The notes below the pieces were generated by a model. The model was not told the origin of the DNA. It searched no databases and was given only the letters and a program-made list of their open reading frames with translations. This document shows, piece by piece, positions 16,816 through 25,080 of a DNA stretch of 49,896 nucleotides (positions are counted from its first letter, which is position 1; each line of letters starts with the position of its first letter). The translations under genes and the position numbers were made by a program. The stretch lies in contig CAYHPW010000018.1 in NCBI GenBank assembly GCA_964358645.1, forward strand, positions 1 through 49,896, read 5' to 3'. The stretch is from JBBTDV01 sp038042605. GTDB lineage: Bacteria; Bdellovibrionota; UBA1018.

Positions 16816-17388
16816 ATGCGCAAAATTAATCTGTTATCAATTTGGGTTTTTTTGTTCATTGCCAATGTTTCTGCCTTTGGCCATCCTGAAAGCGGTATAA
16901 GGCTTGACCCCCCGGTAGAAGATGCTTCACCTGTAACAGGTGCCCCTGCCATTAACTGCCCCGCATATGGTCAAAATTTACAAATAAACAACAAACAGGT
17001 CTTGCACTGGAAGCGCACTACGCAGAACCAGTTTCGCGAAAGAGGGCATATAAGCGGCATGGTTGTGGAGATTTTTCCTGATCGCAACGGGCACGAGCAC
17101 TTTGTCGTAAACATCGGCAGTTATTTTGAAGACACCATTGAAGTAATATACAACCAGGATTTTGGCGCACTGCCGGGGCTAAAAATAGGAATGCGGGCCG
17201 AAGCTTGCGGTGATTACATTACGTCGATAGCACAGTCAGGGCCGTATCCCCCGTCTCCCGTTGGGGGCATAATACATTGGGTTCACAAGAATCCGTCTAG
17301 AAAGGGGCATGACCCAGGATTCCTCATTCTTGATGGAAAAATTTATGGACAAGACATGAGCAAAGCGGGCGAACCGCTGCGTCCATAG
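16816..17388 (+). CDS. DUF3465-family periplasmic protein
   Basis: Secreted protein of 190 residues with an N-terminal signal peptide (hydrophobic residues 6-20 ending SAFG). The body shows the DUF3465 pattern: GHISGMVVEIFPD, HEHFVVNI, PGLKIGMRAEACGDYI, GGIIHWVHKNP and a final DGKIYG. This family is thought to adopt an OB-like beta fold, and its function is unknown. Two bases separate its stop from the ATG of rnd, so the two are probably co-transcribed. Confidence 0.8.
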   Translation: MRKINLLSIWVFLFIANVSAFGHPESGIRLDPPVEDASPVTGAPAINCPAYGQNLQINNKQVLHWKRTTQNQFRERGHISGMVVEIFPDRNGHEHFVVNIGSYFEDTIEVIYNQDFGALPGLKIGMRAEACGDYITSIAQSGPYPPSPVGGIIHWVHKNPSRKGHDPGFLILDGKIYGQDMSKAGEPLRP

Positions 17389-17390
17389 TC

Positions 17391-18602
17391 ATGAATTCCA
17401 CACGTGATCCTGAATTGCTTTCAACCGCAGAACAGATCACGGATCTTGTTGAAATTTTAAATCGTAGCGATGTAATCGCGTTTGATACCGAATTCATACG
17501 AGAGACCACGTTCTATCCAATCGTGGAGATAATTCAGGTTGCCGCTGGCGGCAGGTCCTGGCTGGTGGACTCCAAAGCATTCAAACAGAAAGGGCAGGCC
17601 GGTTTGCAGCCGTTGCTTGATGTTTTTCAGAACCAGTCGATATTAAAAATAGTTCATGCAGCGCAAGGCGACCAGGAGTGCCTCTATACGAGTTTCGGTG
17701 TGGTCGCCAGTCCTATTCTTGATACCGCCATTGCCGCCGCGCTGTGTGGGTACGGCGATGGCATTGGTCTTGGAAAACTTCTAAAGAATGTCCTTGGTAT
17801 TATAATCAAGAAGGGGCATGCACGCACCAACTGGTCGGTCCGCCCACTTCCTCCACATTTGGTGGAATACGCCCACGCCGATGTGGAATACATGGTTGAA
17901 CTCGGACAAAAACTTTTAGCTAAGCTTGATCAGCTTGGCAGGCGGGATTGGGCGCTTAAGCTCTCGTCAAAGTTATCGAACAAATCAATGTATGAGCCGG
18001 ATGTTGAAGCGATGGCTTCCAGGCTCGCCAGAGGTGCCCATCTTGATGGCAAGGGCCATGCTGTTTTATTGGAGCTTATGGGGTGGCGCGAGCAGCGCGC
18101 TAAAAAGCTGAATCTGCCCAGGCGCTGGGTAGTCGATGATTCCGTCTTGGTTGATATAGCGCGAGTTAGGCCGAAGGATGTTTCGCATTTATCCGCATTT
18201 AGGGGTTTGAGCAAAGGTGAACTTAAAAACAGCGGTGAACAAATTTTAGCCTGTCTTAAACTTGGTGAAAAAGAGGTAACACAAGAGCAAGGCCAGACAG
18301 ATATTTCTGACATATATCGCGCTACACCTGATGAACTGCATTTAATAGAATTATTGAAGTGTTATGTGGGAGTTCTTGCAGTAAGGCACAGTATTTCTTC
18401 ACGTTATTTGATTACGGCGGAGCAGATCATGACGTTAATCAAGAAAGGGTTGAAAACAACCAAAGAACTGATTGATGAGGGTGTTTTTAGTCATGACGTT
18501 GCTGGTCTTATTGGTGATGATTTGCTTTCTATGCTGAACGGGCAACGTGCATTATCGGTAAAAAACAACAAAGTGCAAGTCGTGGGGATCGATAAACAAT
18601 AG
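17391..18602 (+). CDS. rnd: Ribonuclease D
   Basis: 3'-5' exoribonuclease of the DEDDy family acting on tRNA and other stable RNA 3' ends. Exo I is FDTEF (Asp32, Glu34), Exo II lies in VHAAQGDQECL near residue 88, and Exo III is YAHADVEYM near 163 with the DEDDy tyrosine. The central region (MGWREQRAKKLNLPRRWVVDD) is the HRDC domain. The 403-residue length is usual. It starts two bases after the DUF3465 gene and lies 28 bases before the OPA transporter. Confidence 0.93.
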   Translation: MNSTRDPELLSTAEQITDLVEILNRSDVIAFDTEFIRETTFYPIVEIIQVAAGGRSWLVDSKAFKQKGQAGLQPLLDVFQNQSILKIVHAAQGDQECLYTSFGVVASPILDTAIAAALCGYGDGIGLGKLLKNVLGIIIKKGHARTNWSVRPLPPHLVEYAHADVEYMVELGQKLLAKLDQLGRRDWALKLSSKLSNKSMYEPDVEAMASRLARGAHLDGKGHAVLLELMGWREQRAKKLNLPRRWVVDDSVLVDIARVRPKDVSHLSAFRGLSKGELKNSGEQILACLKLGEKEVTQEQGQTDISDIYRATPDELHLIELLKCYVGVLAVRHSISSRYLITAEQIMTLIKKGLKTTKELIDEGVFSHDVAGLIGDDLLSMLNGQRALSVKNNKVQVVGIDKQ

Positions 18603-18630
18603 CTATTAATTATTATGTGGGGGAGCTGTT

Positions 18631-19971
18631 ATGGGCGGGACAAATTCTGATAGCGCGAATGCAGTTATTACAAAAATCAGTCACTCTTTTGAATTCAGGC
18701 AGCGAAGGGCACTTAACTGGCTAACGCTGGGATTTACTTATTCAGCCATGTATATGGGCCGCTACAACCTTTCTTTAGCGAACAAGCCTCTTTCCACCGC
18801 ATATGGTTGGGATAAGACGCAGGTTGGTGCGATTATAACCCCGGCACTGTTGATTTATGGGCTTTCCGCGATGTTCAACGGCCCGATTGCAGATAAGATA
18901 GGCGGTCGGCGATCAATGCTGATTGGTGCGACGGGCACGGTGATTTTTAATTTTCTTTTCGGTTTAGGTGCATATTTGGGCATTTTAGGGACGGGTCCAC
19001 TTTTACTTGGATATTTCGCCACGGTTTGGGCGATGAATTCATATTTTCAATCTTACAGCGCTCTCTCGTTGATCAAAGTCAACTCTAGCTGGTTCCATAT
19101 AAGCGAGCGGGGTGTGTTTTCTGCGATTTTTGGTTCAATGATACAAAGCGGACGGGCACTTATATTTTTTGTCGGTGGCATTCTTGTCACCATTTTGCCA
19201 TGGCAGTGGGTATTTTTCGTTCCATCCATGGTGGTGGCCTTCATGGCGTTTTGGACTTACAAATATGTGGAGGATTCCCCAGAAGACTGTGGCCATAAGC
19301 CGCTCGATGTGCAGGATGCATCAAGTGGTGACACCGAGGCCGTAAGCCTGAAGTATGTTTTGCGCAAAGTCTTTACCAACCCGGTCACATTAACGATTGC
19401 ATTTGCTGAGTTTTGCACTGGTTTTGTGCGACACGGGTTTGAGCAGTGGTTTCCAAGATACATGATTGAAGTACAGCATCTTCCTTTGGAATCTGCAGTA
19501 TTTCAAAAAGGTGCAGGAGCAGTGGTCATTGCTGGTATACTAGGAGCTTTTTTCGCCGGGATTTTTTCAGATTGGGTTTTTAAAGGCCGCCGCCCGCCGG
19601 TCGCTTTCTTGGGATATGTGACACAAGTCATCAGTCTTGCTGTAATTTGGAAGGCACCAAGTGTAAATTGGGTGATTCTTGCTTTCATTGCAAACTCATT
19701 CGCAATTAGCATAGTGCATTCTATGCTTTCTGGAACAGCGTCGATGGACTTCGGCGGGAAAAAAGCCGCCGCCACTGCAGCTGGGCTGTTTGATGGAATG
19801 CAATATATCGGTGGATCAGCAGTAGGCATAGGGATGGGATGGATGCTGGAAAGTTTTGGCTGGGTGGCATGGGGACCAAGTATGATAGGTTTTTCCGCCA
19901 TAGGATGCGTGCTTATGTTTTTCCTTTGGAATGCTAGGCCGAAAGTCACAGCCTCAAAAGCAAGCGCCTGA
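18631..19971 (+). CDS. OPA-family phosphate/organophosphate antiporter (GlpT/UhpT-like)
   Basis: Inner-membrane major-facilitator transporter of 446 residues with about twelve membrane segments. The N-terminal YMGRYNLSLANKPL motif and GPIADKIGGRR between TM2 and TM3 fit the organophosphate:Pi antiporter family (glycerol-3-phosphate or hexose-phosphate uptake). The start has a strong GGGGGAG ribosome site. It lies 28 bases after rnd and may be on the same transcript. The specific substrate cannot be fixed; glycerol 3-phosphate or sugar phosphate fits the neighbouring glycolytic genes. Confidence 0.88.
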   Translation: MGGTNSDSANAVITKISHSFEFRQRRALNWLTLGFTYSAMYMGRYNLSLANKPLSTAYGWDKTQVGAIITPALLIYGLSAMFNGPIADKIGGRRSMLIGATGTVIFNFLFGLGAYLGILGTGPLLLGYFATVWAMNSYFQSYSALSLIKVNSSWFHISERGVFSAIFGSMIQSGRALIFFVGGILVTILPWQWVFFVPSMVVAFMAFWTYKYVEDSPEDCGHKPLDVQDASSGDTEAVSLKYVLRKVFTNPVTLTIAFAEFCTGFVRHGFEQWFPRYMIEVQHLPLESAVFQKGAGAVVIAGILGAFFAGIFSDWVFKGRRPPVAFLGYVTQVISLAVIWKAPSVNWVILAFIANSFAISIVHSMLSGTASMDFGGKKAAATAAGLFDGMQYIGGSAVGIGMGWMLESFGWVAWGPSMIGFSAIGCVLMFFLWNARPKVTASKASA

Positions 19972-20064
19972 TGGTGCGCCCGTACTAAGCTCGTACTAAG
20001 ATAGATCACAATGCCTACGTGGAACGCTGGATGCAGAGCTATGTGGTTAAAGGGAGAACTCGCT

Positions 20065-20757
20065 ATGCGAAAAACCGTCATAACTCTGATGCTGTCAACC
20101 CTTCTGACAAGCTCGGTTGTTTGGGCTCAGGAGAAGAAGGGTGAAGAAATGCCTTCTGTTACTGCCGCGGAGGCGGAGGAGGTTACGCGAGGCTATCTCA
20201 AGGATGAGATGTTAGGTGTGAAACCAATGCTTGGCGTGATTGCGTTCCGTGATCGGGATGTGAGTCAGTCTGATACCGGACGCTTTGCTGCTGGTCTAGC
20301 GCTTGATTGGAATGCCATGAGCGTGATCGATAATACCGTTAAGGACTGGTATGTGGGGCCATCAACAGGTCTTGTGTATTCACATCTTGGTGAACCAAGA
20401 TCGAACTTCTTTGGTACCGACTCTGATTTCAGGAGTGGGAATGTTGGTGGTTCACCGGGTGCTAACCTGCTCATAATTCCGACAAATCTGAAGGTCGCCT
20501 ACAATATAGGTGATTACTACAGGATCGGTATCCACGGCGGAGGGAACGTGATCTACCGGTCAGTGGCTAACTCTATGAATCTTGATTCAGAGAGCAACAC
20601 CGCTGACTCTGTGTGGAAATACTATCCGAACGCCGGTGCCGACGTAGACTTCGGGTTGGCCAAGAATGTGGCGTTGTCCATCCGGCCTGATTGGACGTTT
20701 ACTCCGAATGATAACTTCCTTACCGCGACGGTAGCGATAGGCGTAGCACTGAGTTAA
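20065..20757 (+). CDS. Outer-membrane beta-barrel-like protein
   Basis: Secreted protein of 230 residues. The signal peptide ends SSVVWAQ (near residue 22), and the mature part alternates hydrophobic and polar residues, as in small outer-membrane barrels, with a hydrophobic final strand TATVAIGVAL. ATG at 20065 is preferred because GGGAG lies seven to eleven bases upstream; the frame stays open to 20011. A strong intrinsic terminator follows immediately. No specific porin family is recognised. Confidence 0.7.
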   Translation: MRKTVITLMLSTLLTSSVVWAQEKKGEEMPSVTAAEAEEVTRGYLKDEMLGVKPMLGVIAFRDRDVSQSDTGRFAAGLALDWNAMSVIDNTVKDWYVGPSTGLVYSHLGEPRSNFFGTDSDFRSGNVGGSPGANLLIIPTNLKVAYNIGDYYRIGIHGGGNVIYRSVANSMNLDSESNTADSVWKYYPNAGADVDFGLAKNVALSIRPDWTFTPNDNFLTATVAIGVALS

Positions 20758-20770
20758 TAAACAAATAAAA

Positions 20771-20818
20771 AGTCGGGTTCCTTGAGGCTGTTTCAGCTTC
20801 CAGGAACTCGGCTTTTTT
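20771..20818. terminator. Strong bidirectional intrinsic terminator
   Basis: A 12-pair stem (AGTCGGGTTCCT at 20771-20782 with AGGAACTCGGCT, allowing two G-U pairs) encloses a smaller GCTG-TTT-CAGC hairpin. TTTTTT follows at 20813-20818 on the plus strand, and an A-run precedes it, giving a U-run on the minus strand. It sits between convergent genes, so it probably ends both the barrel-protein transcript and the degP-like transcript. Confidence 0.9.
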
Positions 20819-20851
20819 AATGATTTTTTTAATGATAGGTAAATACGTCTG

Positions 20852-22267
20852 TCACGCGCTATCAAGAAGCGCGAATAATTTGTTGCTGTTTCCTCTTTGT
20901 ATATACAGAAGATGGCTGCGTGGGTCTGAGAGCGCCTTTCTTAGTTCTTTCGCGCTTCGAATCCTGGTTTTATCCACACTTACTACGATATCTCCTATTA
21001 ATAATCCGGCATCAAATGCGGGACTGCCAGGTCTTATTGAAACAACTAGTGCTCCGATCGGTGGAGTGGATCCAAAAAATGGAATAAGTTCCTCCGGGAT
21101 GTCATCAACGCTCAAGCCCGAGTCATGGTTTTTGGCAGTAGTCTTGTCCGGCCCGTATTTATGGCGCTGATTGATTGCCTTGGTGTTGTAAGGTGGTTCT
21201 GTAATCAGTAAGTGCGTTAGGATAGCTTTGCTGTCTCTTATAAGAGCTACATCTATATTGCTTCCTGTTTTTGTTTTGCCAACAAGTGTGCGCAGTTGGT
21301 CGGCAGTCATGACTTCTGTGTTGTTGTATTTTACGATCACGTCGCCGGCCTTGATGGATGCCTTATCGGCCGGTCCTGACGGCAGGATGTCGCTGACAAG
21401 TGCGCCATTTTTCTTTTCCATGCGAAGATGTTTTGCCATCCCGGGTTCAAGGTCCTGGGCTGTTAATCCTATCCAGCCGCGGATTGCTTTTCCGTATGTG
21501 ATGATTTGTTCGGTTATTTCCTTGGCGACTTTGCCTGATATGGCAAAACCAATCCCTATGAATCCGCCATTTTGTGAGAATATCGCGGTATTAATGCCTA
21601 TTATTTCACCTTTTGAATTTAAAAGCGGGCCACCTGAGCTGCCAGGGTTTATGGCGGCATCGGTCTGTATGAATTCATCGACATTCATTGAGCCGACCTG
21701 GGCGCGTCCTTTCGCGCTGATAATCCCAAGCGTGACTGAGCGCGGGAGACCAAATGGGCTTCCTATCGCGAGCACCAGGTCGCCTATCTTGGCGTCGTCT
21801 GAGTCGCCAAACCGCAGGGTTGGCAGATTTGCCGGCCGTGGTTCCTGATCAAGTCTTATCACGGCGAGGTCTGTTCTGGGATCAGTGCCTACGACATGTG
21901 CTGTGATTTTTTGTTTTTCGTCGAGCGATACGGTGATTTTTTCGGCGTCCACGATGACATGGTGGTTTGTAAGGATTGTGCCGTTTGGTCTGATGATAAT
22001 ACCCGAACCGGCGTTAACCGATATATCGGCTGTCGCCTCAGGCATGCCAGGAGTCATTTGATCTGGAAGAAGCGCCTCCGGATCCAGCATGCTTTCAGTG
22101 GTTGTTTTTACAGTGTTTATGCTGACTACTGCTGGCATGGCTTTTTTTGCTATTTCACTGAAAGCGGCCGAAGATTTTGTGATGGCTGAATTTGTTATTG
22201 TATTCGCAGACTCAGCACTGGCATTGAAGCAGAGGATAAGAGTAATGCATGGCAGGATTTTATACAT
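20852..22267 (-). CDS. Periplasmic serine protease of the DegP/DegQ (Do) family
   Basis: Envelope quality-control protease and chaperone. The signal peptide covers about residues 1-18. The trypsin-like domain has the catalytic triad His103 (TNHHV), Asp133 (TDLAVI) and Ser211 (NPGSSGGPL). Two PDZ domains follow, at about 270-360 (with AGDVIVKYN) and 390-465 (with IGDIVVSVD). 471 residues is normal. Convergent with the barrel gene across the terminator at 20771, and divergent from the frataxin gene across about 50 bases. Which of degP, degQ or mucD is meant cannot be decided. Confidence 0.93.
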   Translation of the reverse strand: MYKILPCITLILCFNASAESANTITNSAITKSSAAFSEIAKKAMPAVVSINTVKTTTESMLDPEALLPDQMTPGMPEATADISVNAGSGIIIRPNGTILTNHHVIVDAEKITVSLDEKQKITAHVVGTDPRTDLAVIRLDQEPRPANLPTLRFGDSDDAKIGDLVLAIGSPFGLPRSVTLGIISAKGRAQVGSMNVDEFIQTDAAINPGSSGGPLLNSKGEIIGINTAIFSQNGGFIGIGFAISGKVAKEITEQIITYGKAIRGWIGLTAQDLEPGMAKHLRMEKKNGALVSDILPSGPADKASIKAGDVIVKYNNTEVMTADQLRTLVGKTKTGSNIDVALIRDSKAILTHLLITEPPYNTKAINQRHKYGPDKTTAKNHDSGLSVDDIPEELIPFFGSTPPIGALVVSIRPGSPAFDAGLLIGDIVVSVDKTRIRSAKELRKALSDPRSHLLYIQRGNSNKLFALLDSA

Positions 22268-22374
22268 GGCACAGTCCTATGGGTTAGTTCACGTTTGATG
22301 ATGTTGCAGAACTGGTGCCCGGTTTGAGTAAACTTGATTGCGTGGCTTTTCATATCACGGTAAAAGCTAGCGGT

Positions 22375-22719
22375 ATGTCAGGCATAAGCAAAGAAGCTGT
22401 TTTTCGGAAGTGTGTGGATGAGGTTTTTAAAATTTTAGACAGATCCCTGTCGACGGTCGATCCGGATATGGTTGAGTGCGAGCTTGGGCTTGGTTCGCTG
22501 ACTTTGATAATCAATAAGAATCTTAAGTGCATTTTAAGCAGCCAGCCTTCTATTGGGCAGCTTTGGCTGGCCATAGCGTCGGAAGGCAGGGCATATCATT
22601 TTATTTTTGACGAGAAGACTTTCAAATGGATTGATATCAAGGATGGCACGACTACGTTGCTTGTTCTGCTTACTGAATACATAAAAGAGAAGACAGGCTT
22701 GGAATTGGTTCTTGGTTAG
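22375..22719 (+). CDS. cyaY: Frataxin-like iron-sulfur assembly protein (CyaY)
   Basis: Bacterial frataxin binds iron and modulates the IscS/IscU iron-sulfur machinery. Matching features are an acidic N-terminal helix (CVDEVFKILD...DPDMVECEL), the strand LGSLTLIIN, the motif LSSQPSIGQLWLAIAS corresponding to the family's 'NrQ...QiWLA', then YHF, a tryptophan-containing strand and a C-terminal helix LLTEYIKEKTGLEL. ATG at 22375 gives 114 residues, close to the usual 106; the open frame extends to a GTG at 22315 without a ribosome site. Its stop lies just before the tRNA-Thr gene. Confidence 0.72.
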   Translation: MSGISKEAVFRKCVDEVFKILDRSLSTVDPDMVECELGLGSLTLIINKNLKCILSSQPSIGQLWLAIASEGRAYHFIFDEKTFKWIDIKDGTTTLLVLLTEYIKEKTGLELVLG

Positions 22720-23990
22720 CGCCGGTTAAGCCGGAATTTTTTGCTTGGCGAAATTAACCGGTATCGGCTACTTAGAAATACTTGAGAAATGTGCCGATGT
22801 AGCTCAGTTGGTAGAGCAACGCTTTCGTAAAGCGTAGGTCCCCGGTTCGAATCCGGGCATCGGCTCTGATTTTTTTGGAAGTAAGTTAGCGAGATCAAAA
22901 GACAAGGATCTTCACCTGCCTCGGCGGTTTTTTTATTTTTGGGGTTGCCTGGCTTGCGCAGCATTAGCGCAGCAAGAAAGCCCTCTTTTTCAGTCATTCG
23001 CACTGGTTCGCATTCATTTGCATTGGTTCGTAAATAGGAACAAGAAACTACAGCGGAAGCGTTTTTTAAATCTGAAAATTTCGCTTGATTGATGACCTGA
23101 ACTAATTCTTTCACAGCCGAAAGGACCGCCTTTTCTTGCTCGTTAACGACAATTTTACTATTTTCTTTTTTTCCCACATTGTCAAAACGAAACTCATCCC
23201 GGATTTTATAATCACCATCATGGAGGTGCATATAAATATTTGCAGTTGTCGAAATATCGGCATGCCCCATGACCATTGAAAGTGTTTTCAACCCCCATTT
23301 TTCAACCGCGATTTTATTCGAACCAAAACTGTGCCGTAATGTGTGCAGATCCACGCGCTTTTGTATCCCCGCGCGTTTGGCAGCCCTTTGCAATGGTTTC
23401 AGGAAAGAATCCGGATGCGGTCTCTGTCCGTTAGAACGGACAAAAATATATTCTCCCCTGCGGTTTATAAGGCTCAGGGCTTCTAATGACTTGTGATCGA
23501 GCGGTACTTTACGTATTCGTCCTGACTTGCTTTTGCGGACGTGAATCAGGCCTGCGCGTCGATCAATATCCTTCCATTTCAGCTCATAAGCCTTGCCCCT
23601 TCTAAGGCCAGTCGCGGCCAGAAACTGGATTAATGGAAGAAGTAGTTTATTTGGAGACCTGATAGCTGCATCACAGAGTTTTTTAATTTCATCAGGGGTC
23701 ATGGCATTAATGTCACGAGTCGGCTCGCCGATGGGGAAGCGCTTCCCAAAATTATCAAAGCGGCCATGATTCAGTTTTCGGAATGGATTTTCAACGTCTA
23801 GATTCGCATCATAAAATGCATCGCCCATGATGCAAAGAAGTTGATGGTATTTGTGCAAGGTTGCATTCGAAATACATCTACTCTTAATGCCGATATAAAA
23901 TTGATAGATTTGTTCCTTTGATAGTTCGATATAATTTTCACGGCCAAGACCGCGTACAATGTCTTTCTTAAATACCTCATTGAAGGGTAA
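22716..23990 (-). pseudogene. Tyrosine recombinase (integrase), C-terminal part, split by IS200
   Basis: C-terminal part of a phage-type integrase. Core-binding helices (LSKEQIYQFYIGIKS) precede the catalytic domain with Arg in ATGLRRGKAYEL, the HTLRHSFGSNK box, GHADIS and the tyrosine in TTANIYMH. The 5' side is cut by an IS200-type element at 23987; the missing N-terminus continues in frame at 24573-25080. With no stop, the frame runs through the antisense of tRNA-Thr, so its last 50 or so residues are tRNA-derived. Position against a tRNA 3' end is classic for a genomic-island integrase. As it stands the product is interrupted. Confidence 0.85.
22793..22865 (+). tRNA. tRNA-Thr (anticodon CGT)
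   Basis: Complete cloverleaf: 7-bp acceptor GCCGATG/CATCGGC, D arm AGCTCAGTTGGTAGAGC, anticodon stem ACGCT/AGCGT enclosing TTCGTAA (anticodon CGT at 22826-22828), T arm CCCGG-TTCGAAT-CCGGG and discriminator T at 22865. CCA is not encoded. The integrase lies directly against its 3' end, so the tRNA is the likely attachment site of the accessory block. Confidence 0.97.
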
Positions 23991-24042
23991 TCCCCGGGTT
24001 TGACCCGGGAGACTTGAAAAGCTTTGAGCGGTACAGGAGTAT

Positions 24043-24085
24043 AGTCCCCCTACAGTGGTTTGGTGAGAAACCAAGTAGGAGGACT
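24043..24085 (+). promoter_or_regulatory. Stem-loop sequestering the tnpA ribosome-binding site
   Basis: AGTCCCCCTAC (24043-24053) pairs with GTAGGAGGACT (24075-24085) apart from one mismatch, and the inner TGGTTT/AAACCA extends the stem. The AGGAGG of tnpA lies inside the 3' arm. IS200 elements are known to limit transposase translation by such a 5' stem-loop; the structure here is visible directly. Confidence 0.7.
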
Positions 24086-24088
24086 TGT

Positions 24089-24502
24089 ATGTCGTATCAA
24101 AGTCTGTCCCACTCGAGGTGGGACTGTAAGTATCACGTAGTATTTATCCCGAAACGTCGCAGGAAATCAATCTATGGCTCAATTCGCAAAGGATTGGGCG
24201 GTATTTTCCACGATTTAGCTGGGCAGAAGCAATGTCGCATTATTGAGGGCCATCTCATGCCCGATCATGTGCATATGTGCATCACGATACCGCCCAAGTA
24301 TGCGGTGGCATCTGTAGTCGGATTCATGAATGGTAAGAGCGCAATAGCAATTGCTCGCCAATGGGGAGGGAAGGAGAAAAACTTCAGCGGCGAACATTTT
24401 TGGGCAAGAGGCTACGCGGTGTCAACCGTGGGCTTTGAATTGGAGAAGGTCAAGGCATACATCCGCGAGCAGGAATCGGCGGATGAGCAGGGCCGGTTTT
24501 AG
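24089..24502 (+). CDS. tnpA: IS200-type transposase TnpA
   Basis: HUH-family single-strand transposase of 137 residues. The HUH motif is His60-x-His62 in MPDHVHMCI, and the catalytic tyrosine is Tyr124 in VKAYIREQE. The N-terminus (WDCKYHVVFIPKRRR) is typical. ATG at 24089 is chosen because AGGAGG lies seven bases upstream, within the regulatory stem-loop. The frame is intact, so the element may still be active. No tnpB accompanies it. Confidence 0.95.
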   Translation: MSYQSLSHSRWDCKYHVVFIPKRRRKSIYGSIRKGLGGIFHDLAGQKQCRIIEGHLMPDHVHMCITIPPKYAVASVVGFMNGKSAIAIARQWGGKEKNFSGEHFWARGYAVSTVGFELEKVKAYIREQESADEQGRF

Positions 24503-24572
24503 GAAGTTAAACTAAACATAGGCGACTCCCTTTGAGGGAGTCCAACTCACCAAACCACCGGCTATGCCGGGG

Positions 24573-25080
24573 GTAAGCTGATTGCTGGCACTGTAATGAC
24601 CTTCTTATTAGTAGGCAAAGCTTCGTAGTCACTCTTTTCCAATGGATGGTCATACATCAATACATTTTTTGTCGTTATCGTTTTTGAAAACTTAATGGCT
24701 TTGTTGGATGTGACTTCCTTGAGAACGCATTTGTGGCAAGCAATCATGTCTCGCATTTGGAAATAATCCTTTTGCCATTGTCTGTCTTTTCCAAAACCAC
24801 AGCGCTTGCATTGAATCGGATGCTTGGTATTGGACACGCCGTTGGCAATTTCCTTAGTTGTGTTTAATAATGTGATGTTGTTTCTTGCACACACGTCCTC
24901 ATATTTTGAAAGGGATAGTTTATATTTCTTCCCACGCTCCTTGGCAAAGGATGGATTCTCTTTGTGAAAGCGGAGCATCGCTTGTCTAATTCTTTCTGCT
25001 CTTAATTTTGACGATTTTGTCACTGTAAAACAATTATACTTTACTGTGAGAGCGGACTGAAGACGTGAAATGATGTCCAA
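24573..25080 (-). pseudogene. Integrase N-terminal part with zinc ribbon, cut off by IS200
   Basis: About 168 residues reading toward the IS200 right end. Visible are a basic helical start, a segment SKYEDVCARNNITLLNTT and a treble-clef-like zinc ribbon, CKRCGFG followed about 20 residues later by CHKC. The final genuine residues, KVITVPAIS, continue across the excised IS as LPFNEVFKKDIVRG of the recombinase. The start is uncertain: TTG at 25080 or a GTG near 25023. A TATAAT on the minus strand near 25035 would suggest a later start. Integrases with such an extra N-terminal ribbon are uncommon in my knowledge. Confidence 0.65.

Larger units (their letters stand above)
23987..24572 (+). mobile_element. 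IS200-type (IS200/IS605 family) insertion sequence, 586 bp
   Basis: Bounded by GTAA at 23987-23990 and again at 24573-24576 (TTAC on the other strand). The boundary may equally be written 23991-24576. Subterminal hairpins stand at each end: CCCGGGT-TTG-ACCCGGG (23993-24009) on the left, and GACTCCCT-TTG-AGGGAGTC (24524-24542) plus CCGGC-TAT-GCCGG on the right. There is no target duplication and there are no terminal inverted repeats, as expected for single-strand HUH transposition. It carries only tnpA. Removing 586 bp rejoins the flanking integrase frame exactly. Confidence 0.92.

Noticed and set aside
22716..22900. Peptide SRCPDSNRGPTLYESVALP read on the minus strand as a protein domain
   Set aside because: It is the conceptual translation of the antisense of tRNA-Thr, a well-known spurious peptide, not a domain.
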